Assembly: GCA_964546995.1 (NCBI GenBank)
Contig: CAZJKO010000026.1
Coordinates: forward strand, 1 to 15,571
Length of the DNA: 15,571 nt
From: CAZJKO01 sp964546995
Lineage (GTDB): Bacteria > Bacillota_I > Bacilli_A > RF39 > UBA660
Direction of reading: 5' to 3'
The translations under genes were made by a program, and so were the position numbers. Below, in pieces: positions 6,702 through 13,517 of the stretch (positions are counted from its first letter, which is position 1; every line of letters begins with the position of its first letter). The notes under the pieces are model-generated. The model saw only the letters and a program-made list of their open reading frames with translations, ran no database searches and was not told where the DNA came from.

Positions 6702-7061
6702 ATGCCGAAAGTTTGGGTAGAAGGACAAATCACAAGTTCAAATAGCACAATGGATATCAAAGCAAAAGGTCTACTGACAAAGAAAAGGTTAACCTTTCAA
6801 AACGAAAAAGATCAAACCAAATACAGTTTTAATTTTGACATAAGTGCATTGACGAGAGAAAATGAAGAAATGGAAATGACTTATTATTTTGAAACACCAG
6901 AAGATAGTTTTGTCAGAATAAAAGAATTGAATCGTAACATGTTCCTTCCAATGGAAATAAAACGAATCGAAAAAGGGAAGAATACTTTTTTAGTCGAGTA
7001 CAATCTAGAACAACAATCGTTTTTATTTACCTTGAAGATAAAGGAAATAGCGTCTAGATAA
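6702..7061 (+). CDS. DUF1934 (YwiB-like) beta-barrel protein
   Basis: A small cytosolic protein of 119 residues with no signal or membrane segment. Its alternating short hydrophobic and charged strands (VWVEGQITSS, GLLTKKRLTFQNE, YSFNFDISALTRENEEMEMTYYFETPE, FLVEYNLEQQSFLFTLKIKEIAS) look like an all-beta calycin-like barrel, as in YwiB/DUF1934. The identification rests on size, strand pattern and position directly upstream of argS, where ywiB sits in Bacillus. It begins with a strong SD (AAGGAG at 6691-6696, 5 nt before ATG 6702) and ends 18 nt before argS, so the two form an operon. The family's molecular function is unknown. Confidence 0.7.
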   Translation: MPKVWVEGQITSSNSTMDIKAKGLLTKKRLTFQNEKDQTKYSFNFDISALTRENEEMEMTYYFETPEDSFVRIKELNRNMFLPMEIKRIEKGKNTFLVEYNLEQQSFLFTLKIKEIASR

Positions 7062-7079
7062 AAAAGGAGTGGGGAAAAA

Positions 7080-8825
7080 GTGAGTATCATAAAAGAATTA
7101 GAAAACGATGTCAAAAAAGCAGTGAACCAAGCAGGATACGAAACCAATAATGTAATTTTTGTTCCATCGGTAAGAGAAGACTTAGGTGATTATCAAATAA
7201 ACGATGCCATGGCATTATCGAAAAAGTATAAAGAATCACCACAAGAGATTGCTTCGAAAATTGTTCAAGAATTAGAAAAAGATTCTCGCTTTACCAAAAT
7301 AAATATTGCAGGACCTGGTTTTATTAACGTTACATTATCAGAACAGTTTTTACTGGATAGTATGAATAAATTAGGAAAAGATATCAATCATAATATTGAT
7401 CGCGTAGATGGGAAAAAGATCATCATGGATTATGGGGGAGCGAACATTGCTAAAACGTTGCACGTAGGACACCTACGCTCTGCAAACATTGGAGAAGCCG
7501 TAAAACGTCTTGCGATCCTCTTGGGTCATGAAGTCATTTCGGATGTCCATTTTGGGGATATTGGAAGACAATCTGGAATGGTCATTTCCGAAATCAAAGA
7601 ACGTTATCCCAATCTACCTTACTTTGATGAAACGTACAAAGGAACCTATGAGGAAGTAACATTCAATATCACGGAAGAAGAATTAGGAGAAATTTACCCA
7701 CTAGCTAGTACCAAAGCCAAAGAAAACGAAGCCAAAATGGAAGAAGTCGTAACGATCACCAAAGAACTAGAAGAAGGTCATCGAGGTTACACCGCTCTAT
7801 GGAACAAAATTAAAGAAGTATCGATCAAAGATATTACGCAAGTATACGAACGACTAAATACCAAATTTGATCTATTAGAAGGAGAGAGTGATTGTTACCC
7901 ATATATCCAAGAAACACTCGATATCATTGAAAAAAGCGGCTTGTTGCAGGAAAGTGAAGGAGCCAAAATCGTCGAAGTAAAAAACGATACCGACGATAGT
8001 CCCATGCCTCCTTTAGTCGTCGTAAAATCGAATGGAGCCACACTTTATGCCACGAGGGATCTTGCGACCATTCATTCGCGAATCAAACGCTTTTCCCCTT
8101 CTGAAATATGGTATTTTGCCGACAATCGTCAAGCACTCTATTTCGAACAAGTATTCCGTACATCGTATTTAACAGGCTTAGTAGATCCTAATGTAAAATT
8201 AGAGTTTTCAGGCTTTGGAACCATGACGGGAAAAGATGGAAAACCATTCAAAACAAGAGACGGAGGAGTCATGACCTTAAAAGATCTCATTCAATCGATC
8301 AAAGACGAAACCTTAAAAAGAATCAATCAAGAAATCGTCTTAGAACACGAAAAAGACGATACCGCAGAAATGATCGCTATTGCCGCCTTAAAATACGCTG
8401 ATTTCCTCCCATTTAGAACCAAAGACTATGTCTTTGATCCCGTAAAATTTACGGATCTAGAAGGAAAAACAGGACCATATTTACTTTATTCAACAGTAAG
8501 AATGAAATCACTACTAGAAAAATCAGGAATAGAAGAAGTATCATTTCATAAATTAAAGGGAACAACCGATCGTTATCTTGCATTAACTATATTGAAACTA
8601 CCGAGAATACTCACCAAATCATTAGAAGTAAAGTCACTAAACGAAATAGCAGAATACTTATATAAACTGACGAGCATCTACAATAGTTTTTATGCTGAGA
8701 ACAAAGTATTGAAAGAACAAGACGAGGACCTAAAACAAAGTTGGTTAGCACTGACCAAATTAACGTATACGATAAATAATATGCTTTTAAATACACTCGG
8801 GATAAAAGTACCAGAAAAAATGTAA
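7080..8825 (+). CDS. argS: Arginyl-tRNA synthetase
   Basis: Class I enzyme that charges tRNA-Arg using ATP. The 581-residue protein has the N-terminal tRNA-binding domain (residues 1-105), the HIGH-type motif as AKTLHVGHLRS (HVGH at 128-131), the DVHFGDIGRQSG segment, and FGTMTGKDGKPFKTRDGGVMTLKDL where most class I synthetases have KMSKS; ArgS enzymes of this type lack a canonical KMSKS. The C-terminal DALR anticodon-binding domain ends in the family-typical LGIKVPEKM. The start is GTG 7080, with GGAG 10 nt upstream; the sequence MSIIKELENDVKKAV is a normal ArgS beginning. It is cotranscribed with the DUF1934 gene. No terminator is seen before the rpoE promoter. Confidence 0.97.
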   Translation: MSIIKELENDVKKAVNQAGYETNNVIFVPSVREDLGDYQINDAMALSKKYKESPQEIASKIVQELEKDSRFTKINIAGPGFINVTLSEQFLLDSMNKLGKDINHNIDRVDGKKIIMDYGGANIAKTLHVGHLRSANIGEAVKRLAILLGHEVISDVHFGDIGRQSGMVISEIKERYPNLPYFDETYKGTYEEVTFNITEEELGEIYPLASTKAKENEAKMEEVVTITKELEEGHRGYTALWNKIKEVSIKDITQVYERLNTKFDLLEGESDCYPYIQETLDIIEKSGLLQESEGAKIVEVKNDTDDSPMPPLVVVKSNGATLYATRDLATIHSRIKRFSPSEIWYFADNRQALYFEQVFRTSYLTGLVDPNVKLEFSGFGTMTGKDGKPFKTRDGGVMTLKDLIQSIKDETLKRINQEIVLEHEKDDTAEMIAIAALKYADFLPFRTKDYVFDPVKFTDLEGKTGPYLLYSTVRMKSLLEKSGIEEVSFHKLKGTTDRYLALTILKLPRILTKSLEVKSLNEIAEYLYKLTSIYNSFYAENKVLKEQDEDLKQSWLALTKLTYTINNMLLNTLGIKVPEKM

Positions 8826-8831
8826 AAATGC

Positions 8832-8860
8832 TTGCAATTATCCATAAGAAATGATATAAA
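8832..8860 (+). promoter_or_regulatory. Promoter of rpoE
   Basis: TTGCAA (8832-8837), a 17-nt spacer and TATAAA (8855-8860), with the extended -10 TG at 8852-8853. The RNA start would be near 8867, leaving a 5' leader of about 74 nt. Confidence 0.7.
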
Positions 8861-8872
8861 TTTGCTTGAGAA

Positions 8873-8886
8873 TTTACTTCGGTAAA
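8873..8886 (+). other. Small UUCG hairpin in the rpoE leader
   Basis: TTTAC (8873-8877) and GTAAA (8882-8886) enclose a TTCG loop closed by C-G, the very stable cUUCGg tetraloop. It lies near the predicted 5' end of the rpoE mRNA and could protect that end. With only five pairs and no T run it is not a terminator for argS. Confidence 0.4.
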
Positions 8887-8940
8887 AGAAAAAAATTAAA
8901 GCGAATGACTTTAAATGTAGTGAAAGGAATGGACTGTTTT

Positions 8941-9372
8941 ATGAGTATAAAAAAAATGACGAAAGAAGAATTAGAGTTACTTTCTTATAAAGATATTGCC
9001 AATTTATTAATTGAAGAAAAAGGAAAGAGGAACACCTTAGAACTTTTTAAGGAAATTGTTTCGCTATTAGAACTTCCAACCTCCATTTTAGAAACAAAAA
9101 TAGGGGATTTCTATACGTCTCTTGCCACGGATAAACGCTTTGTGTTATTAGATGGAACCTGGGATTTACGAAGCCGTCATACATCGGACAAAGTGGTAAT
9201 TAAAGTGGAAGAAGACGAAGAAGAAATCGATGATATTAAAGAAGAAGACTTAGAGGAAGTAGAAGAAGAGGAAGAAGACTTCGATACATCAGAAGAAGAG
9301 GATGCTTTCGATGATAACGATGATGAATTGAAAGATTTAGTAGTATTGGATGAAGAAGAACTAGAACAGTGA
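8941..9372 (+). CDS. rpoE: DNA-directed RNA polymerase delta subunit
   Basis: Accessory subunit of Bacillota RNA polymerase that raises recycling and promoter selectivity. The 143-residue protein has the N-terminal HARE-HTH domain (MTKEELELLSYKDIANLLIEEKGKRNTLELFKEI, then FYTSLATDKRFVLLDGTWDLRSRHTSDKVVIKVE), followed by a disordered, very acidic tail of about 55 residues made almost entirely of Glu and Asp. This two-part plan is diagnostic. The same frame stays open upstream to a TTG at 8866, but that lies at the promoter start site. ATG 8941 gives the normal family N terminus. The SD is weak or distant (AAAGGA about 12 nt upstream). It has its own promoter and terminator. In many Bacilli rpoE is followed by pyrG; here prfA follows instead. 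Confidence 0.94.
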   Translation: MSIKKMTKEELELLSYKDIANLLIEEKGKRNTLELFKEIVSLLELPTSILETKIGDFYTSLATDKRFVLLDGTWDLRSRHTSDKVVIKVEEDEEEIDDIKEEDLEEVEEEEEDFDTSEEEDAFDDNDDELKDLVVLDEEELEQ

Positions 9373-9388
9373 TGGATCTAGTTTTTTT
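9359..9388 (+). terminator. Terminator after rpoE
   Basis: AACTAGA (9359-9365) pairs with TCTAGTT (9377-9383), and the T run continues to 9388. The stem is only 7 bp and AT-rich, and it includes the last codons of rpoE, so it may be leaky. Confidence 0.55.
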
Positions 9389-9405
9389 AAACCAAGAAAA
9401 GTTAT

Positions 9406-9435
9406 TTGCGTCCCATTTTCAAGTTATGGTATAAT
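9406..9435 (+). promoter_or_regulatory. Promoter of the prfA-prmC operon
   Basis: TTGCGT (9406-9411), an 18-nt spacer and a perfect extended -10, TGGTATAAT (TATAAT at 9430-9435). Confidence 0.7.
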
Positions 9436-9474
9436 ACTTAAGTATTTACGTAAGAAAAAGAAAGGAGAACCGAT

Positions 9475-10536
9475 ATGATCGAACGATTGGAAGCAACCGA
9501 AAAAAGATATGTGGAATTAACCGAAGAATTGATGAAAGAAGAAGTGCTAAGTAACATTAACAAAACAAAGGAATTATCCAAAGAATTATCGGATCTAGAA
9601 GAATTAGTAACTTCTTATCGAAATTATAAAAAATTAGTAAAAGAAATGGAATCGACCAAAGAAATGGTCAAAGATAAAGAATTAGGGGAAATGGCCCAAG
9701 AAGAGCTCGTGAATTTAGAAGAACAGAAGAAAAAACTAGAATCGACGCTAGAGTATTTATTAATTCCAAAAGATCCAAACGACGGAAAGAATGTTGTCGT
9801 CGAAATAAGAGGTGCTGCTGGAGGAGATGAAGCCAATATTTTTGCGGGCGATTTGTTTCATATGTATACAAAGTATGCCGAAAAAGAAGAATATCGTTAC
9901 GAAGTGTACAATTCAGTCGATGGCGAAGCAGGAGGATTTAGTCAAATTGAATTCATGATTAAAGGAAAAGACGCTTATCGAAAATTGAAATACGAAAGCG
10001 GAGCACATCGTGTCCAACGAGTACCAGCGACCGAATCCCAAGGCCGAATTCAAACCTCAACAGCTACCGTATTGGTCATGCCCGAAGCAGAAAATGTCGA
10101 TGTTGAGATTGATGAAAAGGATATTAAAGTGGATGTTTATCGTTCTAGTGGTGCAGGAGGACAACACGTAAACACAACCGATAGTGCCGTTCGTATGACT
10201 CACTTACCGACAGGAATCGTCGTAACGTGCCAAAATGAACGAAGCCAAATCAAAAATAGAGAACGTGCCTTAGCCATGCTCAAGACAAAAATTTACGAAG
10301 AAAAATTAAGAGAACACGAACAAGAATCAGGAGCAATGCGCCGTAGTAAAATCGGAACTGGTGATCGCTCAGAAAAAATTAGAACGTATAACTACCCTCA
10401 AAATCGAGTAACAGACCATCGCATTGGCTTTACCACCAAACAACTAGATCGCGTTATGGAAGGAGCTCTCGACGACATTATTGAAGCACTCATTTTAGAA
10501 GATCAAAAAAGATCGTTAGAAGGAAAAGAAGAATGA
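9475..10536 (+). CDS. prfA: Peptide chain release factor 1
   Basis: Reads UAA and UAG stop codons in the ribosomal A site and triggers release of the finished chain. The 353-residue protein has a helical N-terminal domain, the RGAAGGDEANIFAGDLFHMY block, the stop-codon-reading tripeptide PAT (184-186, in RVPATESQGR), which marks RF1 rather than RF2, and the catalytic GGQ (228-230, in SSGAGGQHVNTTDSAVRMTH). Length is normal and there is no frameshift. ATG 9475 has a strong SD (AGGAG, 7 nt upstream). It overlaps prmC by 4 nt (ATGA), so the factor and the enzyme that modifies its GGQ are translated together. Confidence 0.98.
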   Translation: MIERLEATEKRYVELTEELMKEEVLSNINKTKELSKELSDLEELVTSYRNYKKLVKEMESTKEMVKDKELGEMAQEELVNLEEQKKKLESTLEYLLIPKDPNDGKNVVVEIRGAAGGDEANIFAGDLFHMYTKYAEKEEYRYEVYNSVDGEAGGFSQIEFMIKGKDAYRKLKYESGAHRVQRVPATESQGRIQTSTATVLVMPEAENVDVEIDEKDIKVDVYRSSGAGGQHVNTTDSAVRMTHLPTGIVVTCQNERSQIKNRERALAMLKTKIYEEKLREHEQESGAMRRSKIGTGDRSEKIRTYNYPQNRVTDHRIGFTTKQLDRVMEGALDDIIEALILEDQKRSLEGKEE

Positions 10537-11357
10537 CCATTGAAGAAGCCATCGTCGAAGGCCAAAAATACCTTCATAAAGATCAAGTAAAACTATTACT
10601 CTCATCCATCTTAGAATATAACCCCTTAGAACTATACAATCATCTAAAAGAAGAATTATCTGATCAAGGAAAACAAACGTATCAACATTTGCTAGGGGGA
10701 GCAAAAAACAATAAACCTCTTCAGTATCTTATGGGAACAGTATCGTTTTACGGGTTCGAATTCAAAGTCGATGAAAACGTGTTAATTCCTCGTTTTGAAA
10801 CCGAAGAGTTAGTAGAACAAACGTTAAAATTAATCGATCAAAAAAAGAAAAAGCACCTAAAAGTAATCGATCTCGGCTGTGGAAGTGGCGTCATTGGCAT
10901 TACGTTAAAAAAATTTCGCCCCTCCCTCGATGTCACGTTGCTAGATATCAGTAAAGATGCCCTTCGTATCGCCAAAGAAAATGCCCAACGGTTAAATGTA
11001 GAAGTAACAGTGAAAGAAGGAAACATGCTCGATAATGAAACGGAAACATACGATGTTATTATATCGAATCCCCCATATATTAAAGAGAAAGAAGAACTAG
11101 ACAGCATAGTCTATCAAAATGAACCTCACATTGCCTTATTTGGAGGAAAGGATGGGTTAGATTACTATCGCCAAATTTTAAAAGAAGTCCCATCGCATGT
11201 AAAAGAAGACTATATAGTAGCATTTGAAATGGGAATGAATCAAAAAGAATCGTTAGTAAAACTAATCGAACAATCCCTAAAAAATGTCAAAATTGAAGTA
11301 AAAAATGATTTAGAAGGTCGAAATCGAATGGTTTTTGTCACCTCAAAAGAAGTATAA
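10533..11357 (+). CDS. prmC: Release factor N5-glutamine methyltransferase
   Basis: Methylates the glutamine of the GGQ motif of release factors using S-adenosylmethionine. The 274-residue protein has an N-terminal helical substrate-binding domain (1-75), PRFETEELVE (86-95; most relatives have PRPETE), the SAM-binding DLGCGSGVIGI (113-123), and the catalytic NPPY (179-182, in ISNPPYIKEKEEL). The start ATG at 10533 overlaps the prfA stop in ATGA, a classic coupled arrangement that also fits the biochemical partnership. It is followed by a hairpin that either ends this operon weakly or controls spoIIR translation. Confidence 0.97.
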   Translation: MTIEEAIVEGQKYLHKDQVKLLLSSILEYNPLELYNHLKEELSDQGKQTYQHLLGGAKNNKPLQYLMGTVSFYGFEFKVDENVLIPRFETEELVEQTLKLIDQKKKKHLKVIDLGCGSGVIGITLKKFRPSLDVTLLDISKDALRIAKENAQRLNVEVTVKEGNMLDNETETYDVIISNPPYIKEKEELDSIVYQNEPHIALFGGKDGLDYYRQILKEVPSHVKEDYIVAFEMGMNQKESLVKLIEQSLKNVKIEVKNDLEGRNRMVFVTSKEV

Positions 11358-11381
11358 AAAAGAAAGTCCCTTATCATGATT
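11352..11381 (+). promoter_or_regulatory. Possible forespore promoter of spoIIR
   Basis: GTATA (11352-11356) fits the sigma-F/G -35, and CATGATT (11375-11381), 18 nt further, matches the sigma-G -10 pattern CATNHTA at six of seven positions. It does not match the full sigma-F -10 (GGNNANAHTR). RNA would begin near 11388, after the left arm of the hairpin. In B. subtilis spoIIR is a sigma-F gene, so a forespore promoter is expected here. Confidence 0.3.
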
Positions 11382-11399
11382 AAGATGAAAGGGGCTTTT
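11363..11399 (+). promoter_or_regulatory. Hairpin burying the spoIIR Shine-Dalgarno; possible weak terminator of prfA-prmC
   Basis: Positions 11363-11372 pair with 11389-11398 (10 bp, one G-T), then after a bulged A 11374-11377 pair with 11385-11388, leaving a 7-nt loop. The SD AAGGGG (11389-11394) lies wholly in the right arm and ATG 11402 follows 7 nt later. Only four T residues follow the stem, so it would be a poor terminator. Confidence 0.65.
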
Positions 11400-11401
11400 A
11401 T

Positions 11402-11944
11402 ATGAAAAAAGGAATCGTTTTCGTCTTAATAATACTAAGTATCTTATACTGTGTAAAGGTAAATGCCAAGGAGATCATCATCCCAGACCGTGCCATTCGC
11501 TTACGAGTAATCCCCAATAGCAACACCACGAAAGATCAATGGATTAAAACGGAAGTAAGAAAAGAAGTGGAACAAAAAATAGCGAGTATCCTAAAAGATG
11601 TACACAATGAAGTGGAAGCACGAGAAATTTTAAAAAAAGAACTACCAGAATTGGAAGTCATCGTAGAACAAACATTAGAACAAAACCAAATTGCCCAAAG
11701 TTTCAAAGTAGAGTATGGCATGAACTATTTTCCCAAGAAGAACTATAAAGGAGTCATCTATGAAGAAGGGTACTATGAGTCTTTAGTTATAACCTTAGGA
11801 AAAGGGGAAGGGGACAATTGGTGGTGTGTTCTCTTTCCACCTCTTTGCCTCCTAGAAGCCGAAGAAACCGATGAACGAGAAGAAGTAGAATACAAATTCT
11901 TTGTCAAAGAATTATTGGATCGTTTTTTTAAGAATGAAAAGTAA
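11402..11944 (+). CDS. spoIIR: Stage II sporulation protein R
   Basis: In Bacillus this protein is made in the forespore, exported into the intermembrane space, and makes the mother-cell protease SpoIIGA process pro-sigma-E. The 180-residue protein begins with a signal peptide (about residues 1-22, MKKGIVFVLIILSILYCVKVNA). The conserved core follows: IPDRAIRLRVIPNS (27-40), a helical middle, YFPKKNYKGVIYEEGYYESLVITLGKGEGDNWWCV and LFPPLC (NWWCVLFPPLC at 139-149, the strongest signature). The C terminus reaches the usual end of the family. SpoIIR next to prfA-prmC and an MntP-type exporter is also the Bacillus order. It shows that the organism, or a recent ancestor, sporulates. AAGGGG is the SD but is locked in a hairpin. 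Confidence 0.96.
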   Translation: MKKGIVFVLIILSILYCVKVNAKEIIIPDRAIRLRVIPNSNTTKDQWIKTEVRKEVEQKIASILKDVHNEVEAREILKKELPELEVIVEQTLEQNQIAQSFKVEYGMNYFPKKNYKGVIYEEGYYESLVITLGKGEGDNWWCVLFPPLCLLEAEETDEREEVEYKFFVKELLDRFFKNEK

Positions 11945-11945
11945 C

Positions 11946-11984
11946 CCAAGTTAGTATGCTAGTATAGGAGGTATCCTAACTTGG
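11946..11984 (+). promoter_or_regulatory. Inverted repeat enclosing an ideal Shine-Dalgarno upstream of mntP
   Basis: CCAAGTTAG (11946-11954) and CTAACTTGG (11976-11984) are perfect 9-bp complements that begin 2 nt after the spoIIR stop. The loop holds AGGAGGT (11966-11972), the strongest SD in the window, and the right arm covers a TTG codon at 11981. No T run follows, so this is not an intrinsic terminator. The arms lie 30 bp apart centre to centre and could instead bind a protein as DNA. Confidence 0.6.
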
Positions 11985-12022
11985 AAATGGAATTGGAATT
12001 GGAATTGGAATTGGAATGCTAA
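11981..12022 (+). CDS. Putative 13-codon leader ORF made of a Leu-Glu repeat
   Basis: TTG 11981 lies 8-9 nt after AGGAGGT (11966-11972), ideal spacing, while no other start uses that SD well. The frame reads MEMELELELELEC and stops at TAA 12020-12022; that stop overlaps ATG 12022 of mntP as TAATG. The peptide comes from the GGAATT hexamer repeat. Nothing shows that the peptide itself has a job; its likely role is to carry ribosomes through the repeat to mntP. Ribosome footprints would decide it. Confidence 0.4.
   Translation: MEMELELELELEC
11989..12017 (+). repeat. (GGAATT)n hexanucleotide tandem repeat
   Basis: Four perfect GGAATT copies (11989-12012) and a partial GGAAT (12013-12017), preceded by the near copy GGAAAT (11983-11988). 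The unit is a multiple of three, so copy-number change would keep the leader ORF in frame while altering the distance to mntP. Confidence 0.9.
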
Positions 12023-12543
12023 TGAAAACGATCATGATGGGAGTAGGCTTATCAATGGATGCCTTCTCCTTATCCATCTTATATGGAACATTAAACTTAT
12101 CCAAAAGAAAACAAAAGATGTTGGCACTCATCGTAGGAATGTATCACTTTCTAATGCCCTGTCTCGGTAACATCACAGGAAAATTATTTTTATCGAATCT
12201 CTTTTTACAGGTAGAGTATTTAGTAGGAACCATTTTTCTACTATTATCCATTCAAATGGTATGCTCTTTAAAAAAACAAGAAGAATTAACCATCTTAACC
12301 AATATTTTCTCCCTTTTATTATTTGGTTTTACAGTAAGTATCGATAGTTTCTCAGTAGGAGTAGCATTAGGTGCCCTACAGTACAATTTGTGGCTATCGT
12401 GTATCACCTTTTCGATTACGAGTATGGCTTTCACTTACACGGGGTTAAAAATAGGAACCACGTTTAGTGATCGCTACGGCAAATATGCCACTATCTTAGG
12501 AAGTATCATCTTGTTTTTCCTTGCTCTTTCTTACTTTTTTTAA
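12022..12543 (+). CDS. mntP: MntP-family manganese efflux protein
   Basis: A small inner-membrane exporter that lowers intracellular manganese in studied members. The 173-residue protein is nearly all membrane helix (about six), built as two related halves, each with the family Asp motif: GLSMDAFSLSI in helix 1 and VSIDSFSVGVALG in helix 4. It resembles MntP (YwlD) more than the sporulation relative YtaF, partly because YwlD lies after spoIIR in Bacillus; the length is slightly short. Two in-frame ATGs exist, 12016 and 12022. I prefer 12022, because neither has a proper SD of its own and 12022 forms TAATG with the leader ORF, suggesting coupling. No yybP-ykoY manganese riboswitch and no obvious MntR box are seen upstream. 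The cation specificity is from the family, not shown here. Confidence 0.87.
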   Translation: MKTIMMGVGLSMDAFSLSILYGTLNLSKRKQKMLALIVGMYHFLMPCLGNITGKLFLSNLFLQVEYLVGTIFLLLSIQMVCSLKKQEELTILTNIFSLLLFGFTVSIDSFSVGVALGALQYNLWLSCITFSITSMAFTYTGLKIGTTFSDRYGKYATILGSIILFFLALSYFF

Positions 12544-12545
12544 AC

Positions 12546-12569
12546 AATACTGTCAAATGGCAGTATTTT
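12546..12569 (+). terminator. Terminator after mntP
   Basis: AATACTGTC (12546-12554) pairs with GGCAGTATT (12559-12567), with one G-T pair and a 4-nt loop, and T residues run to 12569. The T run is short. The fba promoter starts 4 nt later. Confidence 0.6.
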
Positions 12570-12572
12570 CGT

Positions 12573-12600
12573 TTGACAAATAATAAAAAGTTGATATGAT
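12573..12600 (+). promoter_or_regulatory. Promoter of fba (and probably murA)
   Basis: A perfect -35 TTGACA (12573-12578), a 16-nt spacer and -10 TATGAT (12595-12600), with the extended TG at 12592-12593. This is the strongest -35 in the window, as expected for a glycolytic gene. Confidence 0.8.
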
Positions 12601-12616
12601 TAAACTAGGTGATAAA

Positions 12617-13474
12617 ATGCTAGAAAATAGTAAAAAAATGTTACAAGAAGCCAAACAAAATCATTATGCCATCCCTCATTTTAACATCAACAATTTAGAG
12701 TGGGCGAAGTACATATTAGAAGAATGTGAAAAAGAAAAAGTACCAGTAATATTAGGGGTAAGTGAAGGTGCAATAAAGTATATGGGAGGGTATCGTACCG
12801 TAACAGCATTGGTAAAAGGACTGATGCAAGATCTATCGATTCAAATTCCTGTATGTCTACATTTAGATCATGGTCAAAGTATCGAAAGTTGCAAAGAAGC
12901 AATCGATGCCGGTTTTACTTCTGTCATGATTGATGCATCAAGGTATAAATTAGAAGAAAATATCCAAAAAACCAAAGAAGTTGTCACATATGCCCACGAA
13001 AGAAACGTCACGGTAGAAGCAGAAATTGGTCACATTGGGGGAAGTGAAGATGACCTTGTCCAAGAGACATTCCATGCTAAATTAGAAGAGTGCATCGAAC
13101 TATACGAAAAGACAAATATCGATTCTCTAGCGCCTGCCTTAGGAAGTGTCCACGGGTTCTATAAAGGAGAGCCAAATTTAAACTTTATCGTCATGAAACA
13201 ACTAGATGAAAAACTCCCCATTCCTCTCGTCTTACATGGCGGTACAGGAATTCCCAAAGACCAACTCGTAAAAGCCATCTCTTGCGGAATAAATAAAATT
13301 AATATAAATACAGAACTTCAATCTGTATGGAACAAAGCAGTAAGAACGTATATCGCCCAAGAACAGAATGTTTATGATCCTCGCAAAATAATTGGAAGTG
13401 GTGAAAAAGCCATCAAAGAAAAAATAAAAGAACTAATTGCGATTATGGCACCCCATCAGGTGGAAACAAAATAG
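12617..13474 (+). CDS. fba: Class II fructose-1,6-bisphosphate aldolase
   Basis: Cleaves fructose-1,6-bisphosphate into glyceraldehyde-3-phosphate and dihydroxyacetone phosphate with a zinc ion, in glycolysis and in reverse in gluconeogenesis. The 285-residue protein has the class II signatures HLDHGQS (82-88, catalytic Asp and zinc His), AEIGHIGGSEDD (135-146), SVHGFYKGEP with a zinc His (177-186), LVLHGGTGIP with another zinc His, and ININTEL for substrate phosphate. The start is ATG 12617, with AGGTGA 4 nt upstream. The in-frame ATG 12596 lies inside the -10 box and cannot be translated from this promoter. The resulting length equals that of B. subtilis FbaA. A tagatose-bisphosphate aldolase (GatY/KbaY) is possible, but the neighbourhood and length favour the glycolytic enzyme. 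murA follows 43 nt later with no terminator between. Confidence 0.93.
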   Translation: MLENSKKMLQEAKQNHYAIPHFNINNLEWAKYILEECEKEKVPVILGVSEGAIKYMGGYRTVTALVKGLMQDLSIQIPVCLHLDHGQSIESCKEAIDAGFTSVMIDASRYKLEENIQKTKEVVTYAHERNVTVEAEIGHIGGSEDDLVQETFHAKLEECIELYEKTNIDSLAPALGSVHGFYKGEPNLNFIVMKQLDEKLPIPLVLHGGTGIPKDQLVKAISCGINKININTELQSVWNKAVRTYIAQEQNVYDPRKIIGSGEKAIKEKIKELIAIMAPHQVETK

Positions 13475-13479
13475 GTAAG

Positions 13480-13485
13480 TATAAT
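13480..13485 (+). promoter_or_regulatory. Possible -10 element before murA
   Basis: A perfect TATAAT lies just after the fba stop, but no -35 or extended TG accompanies it. murA may have a weak promoter of its own or simply be read from fba. Confidence 0.25.
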
Positions 13486-13517
13486 ACAATATAGTATAAG
13501 AAACTTTGGAGGTAAGG

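Noticed and set aside
6672..7079. T-box leader for argS
   Set aside because: The leader before the DUF1934 gene is about 25-30 nt and the gap to argS is 18 nt, with no specifier stem or T-box sequence.
11946..11984. Intrinsic terminator after spoIIR
   Set aside because: The stem is followed by GAAATGG rather than a T run, and it contains a strong SD in the loop.
11945..12021. yybP-ykoY manganese riboswitch before mntP
   Set aside because: The gap of about 77 nt is too short and shows only the single inverted repeat and the hexamer repeat, not the paired-stem architecture of that riboswitch.
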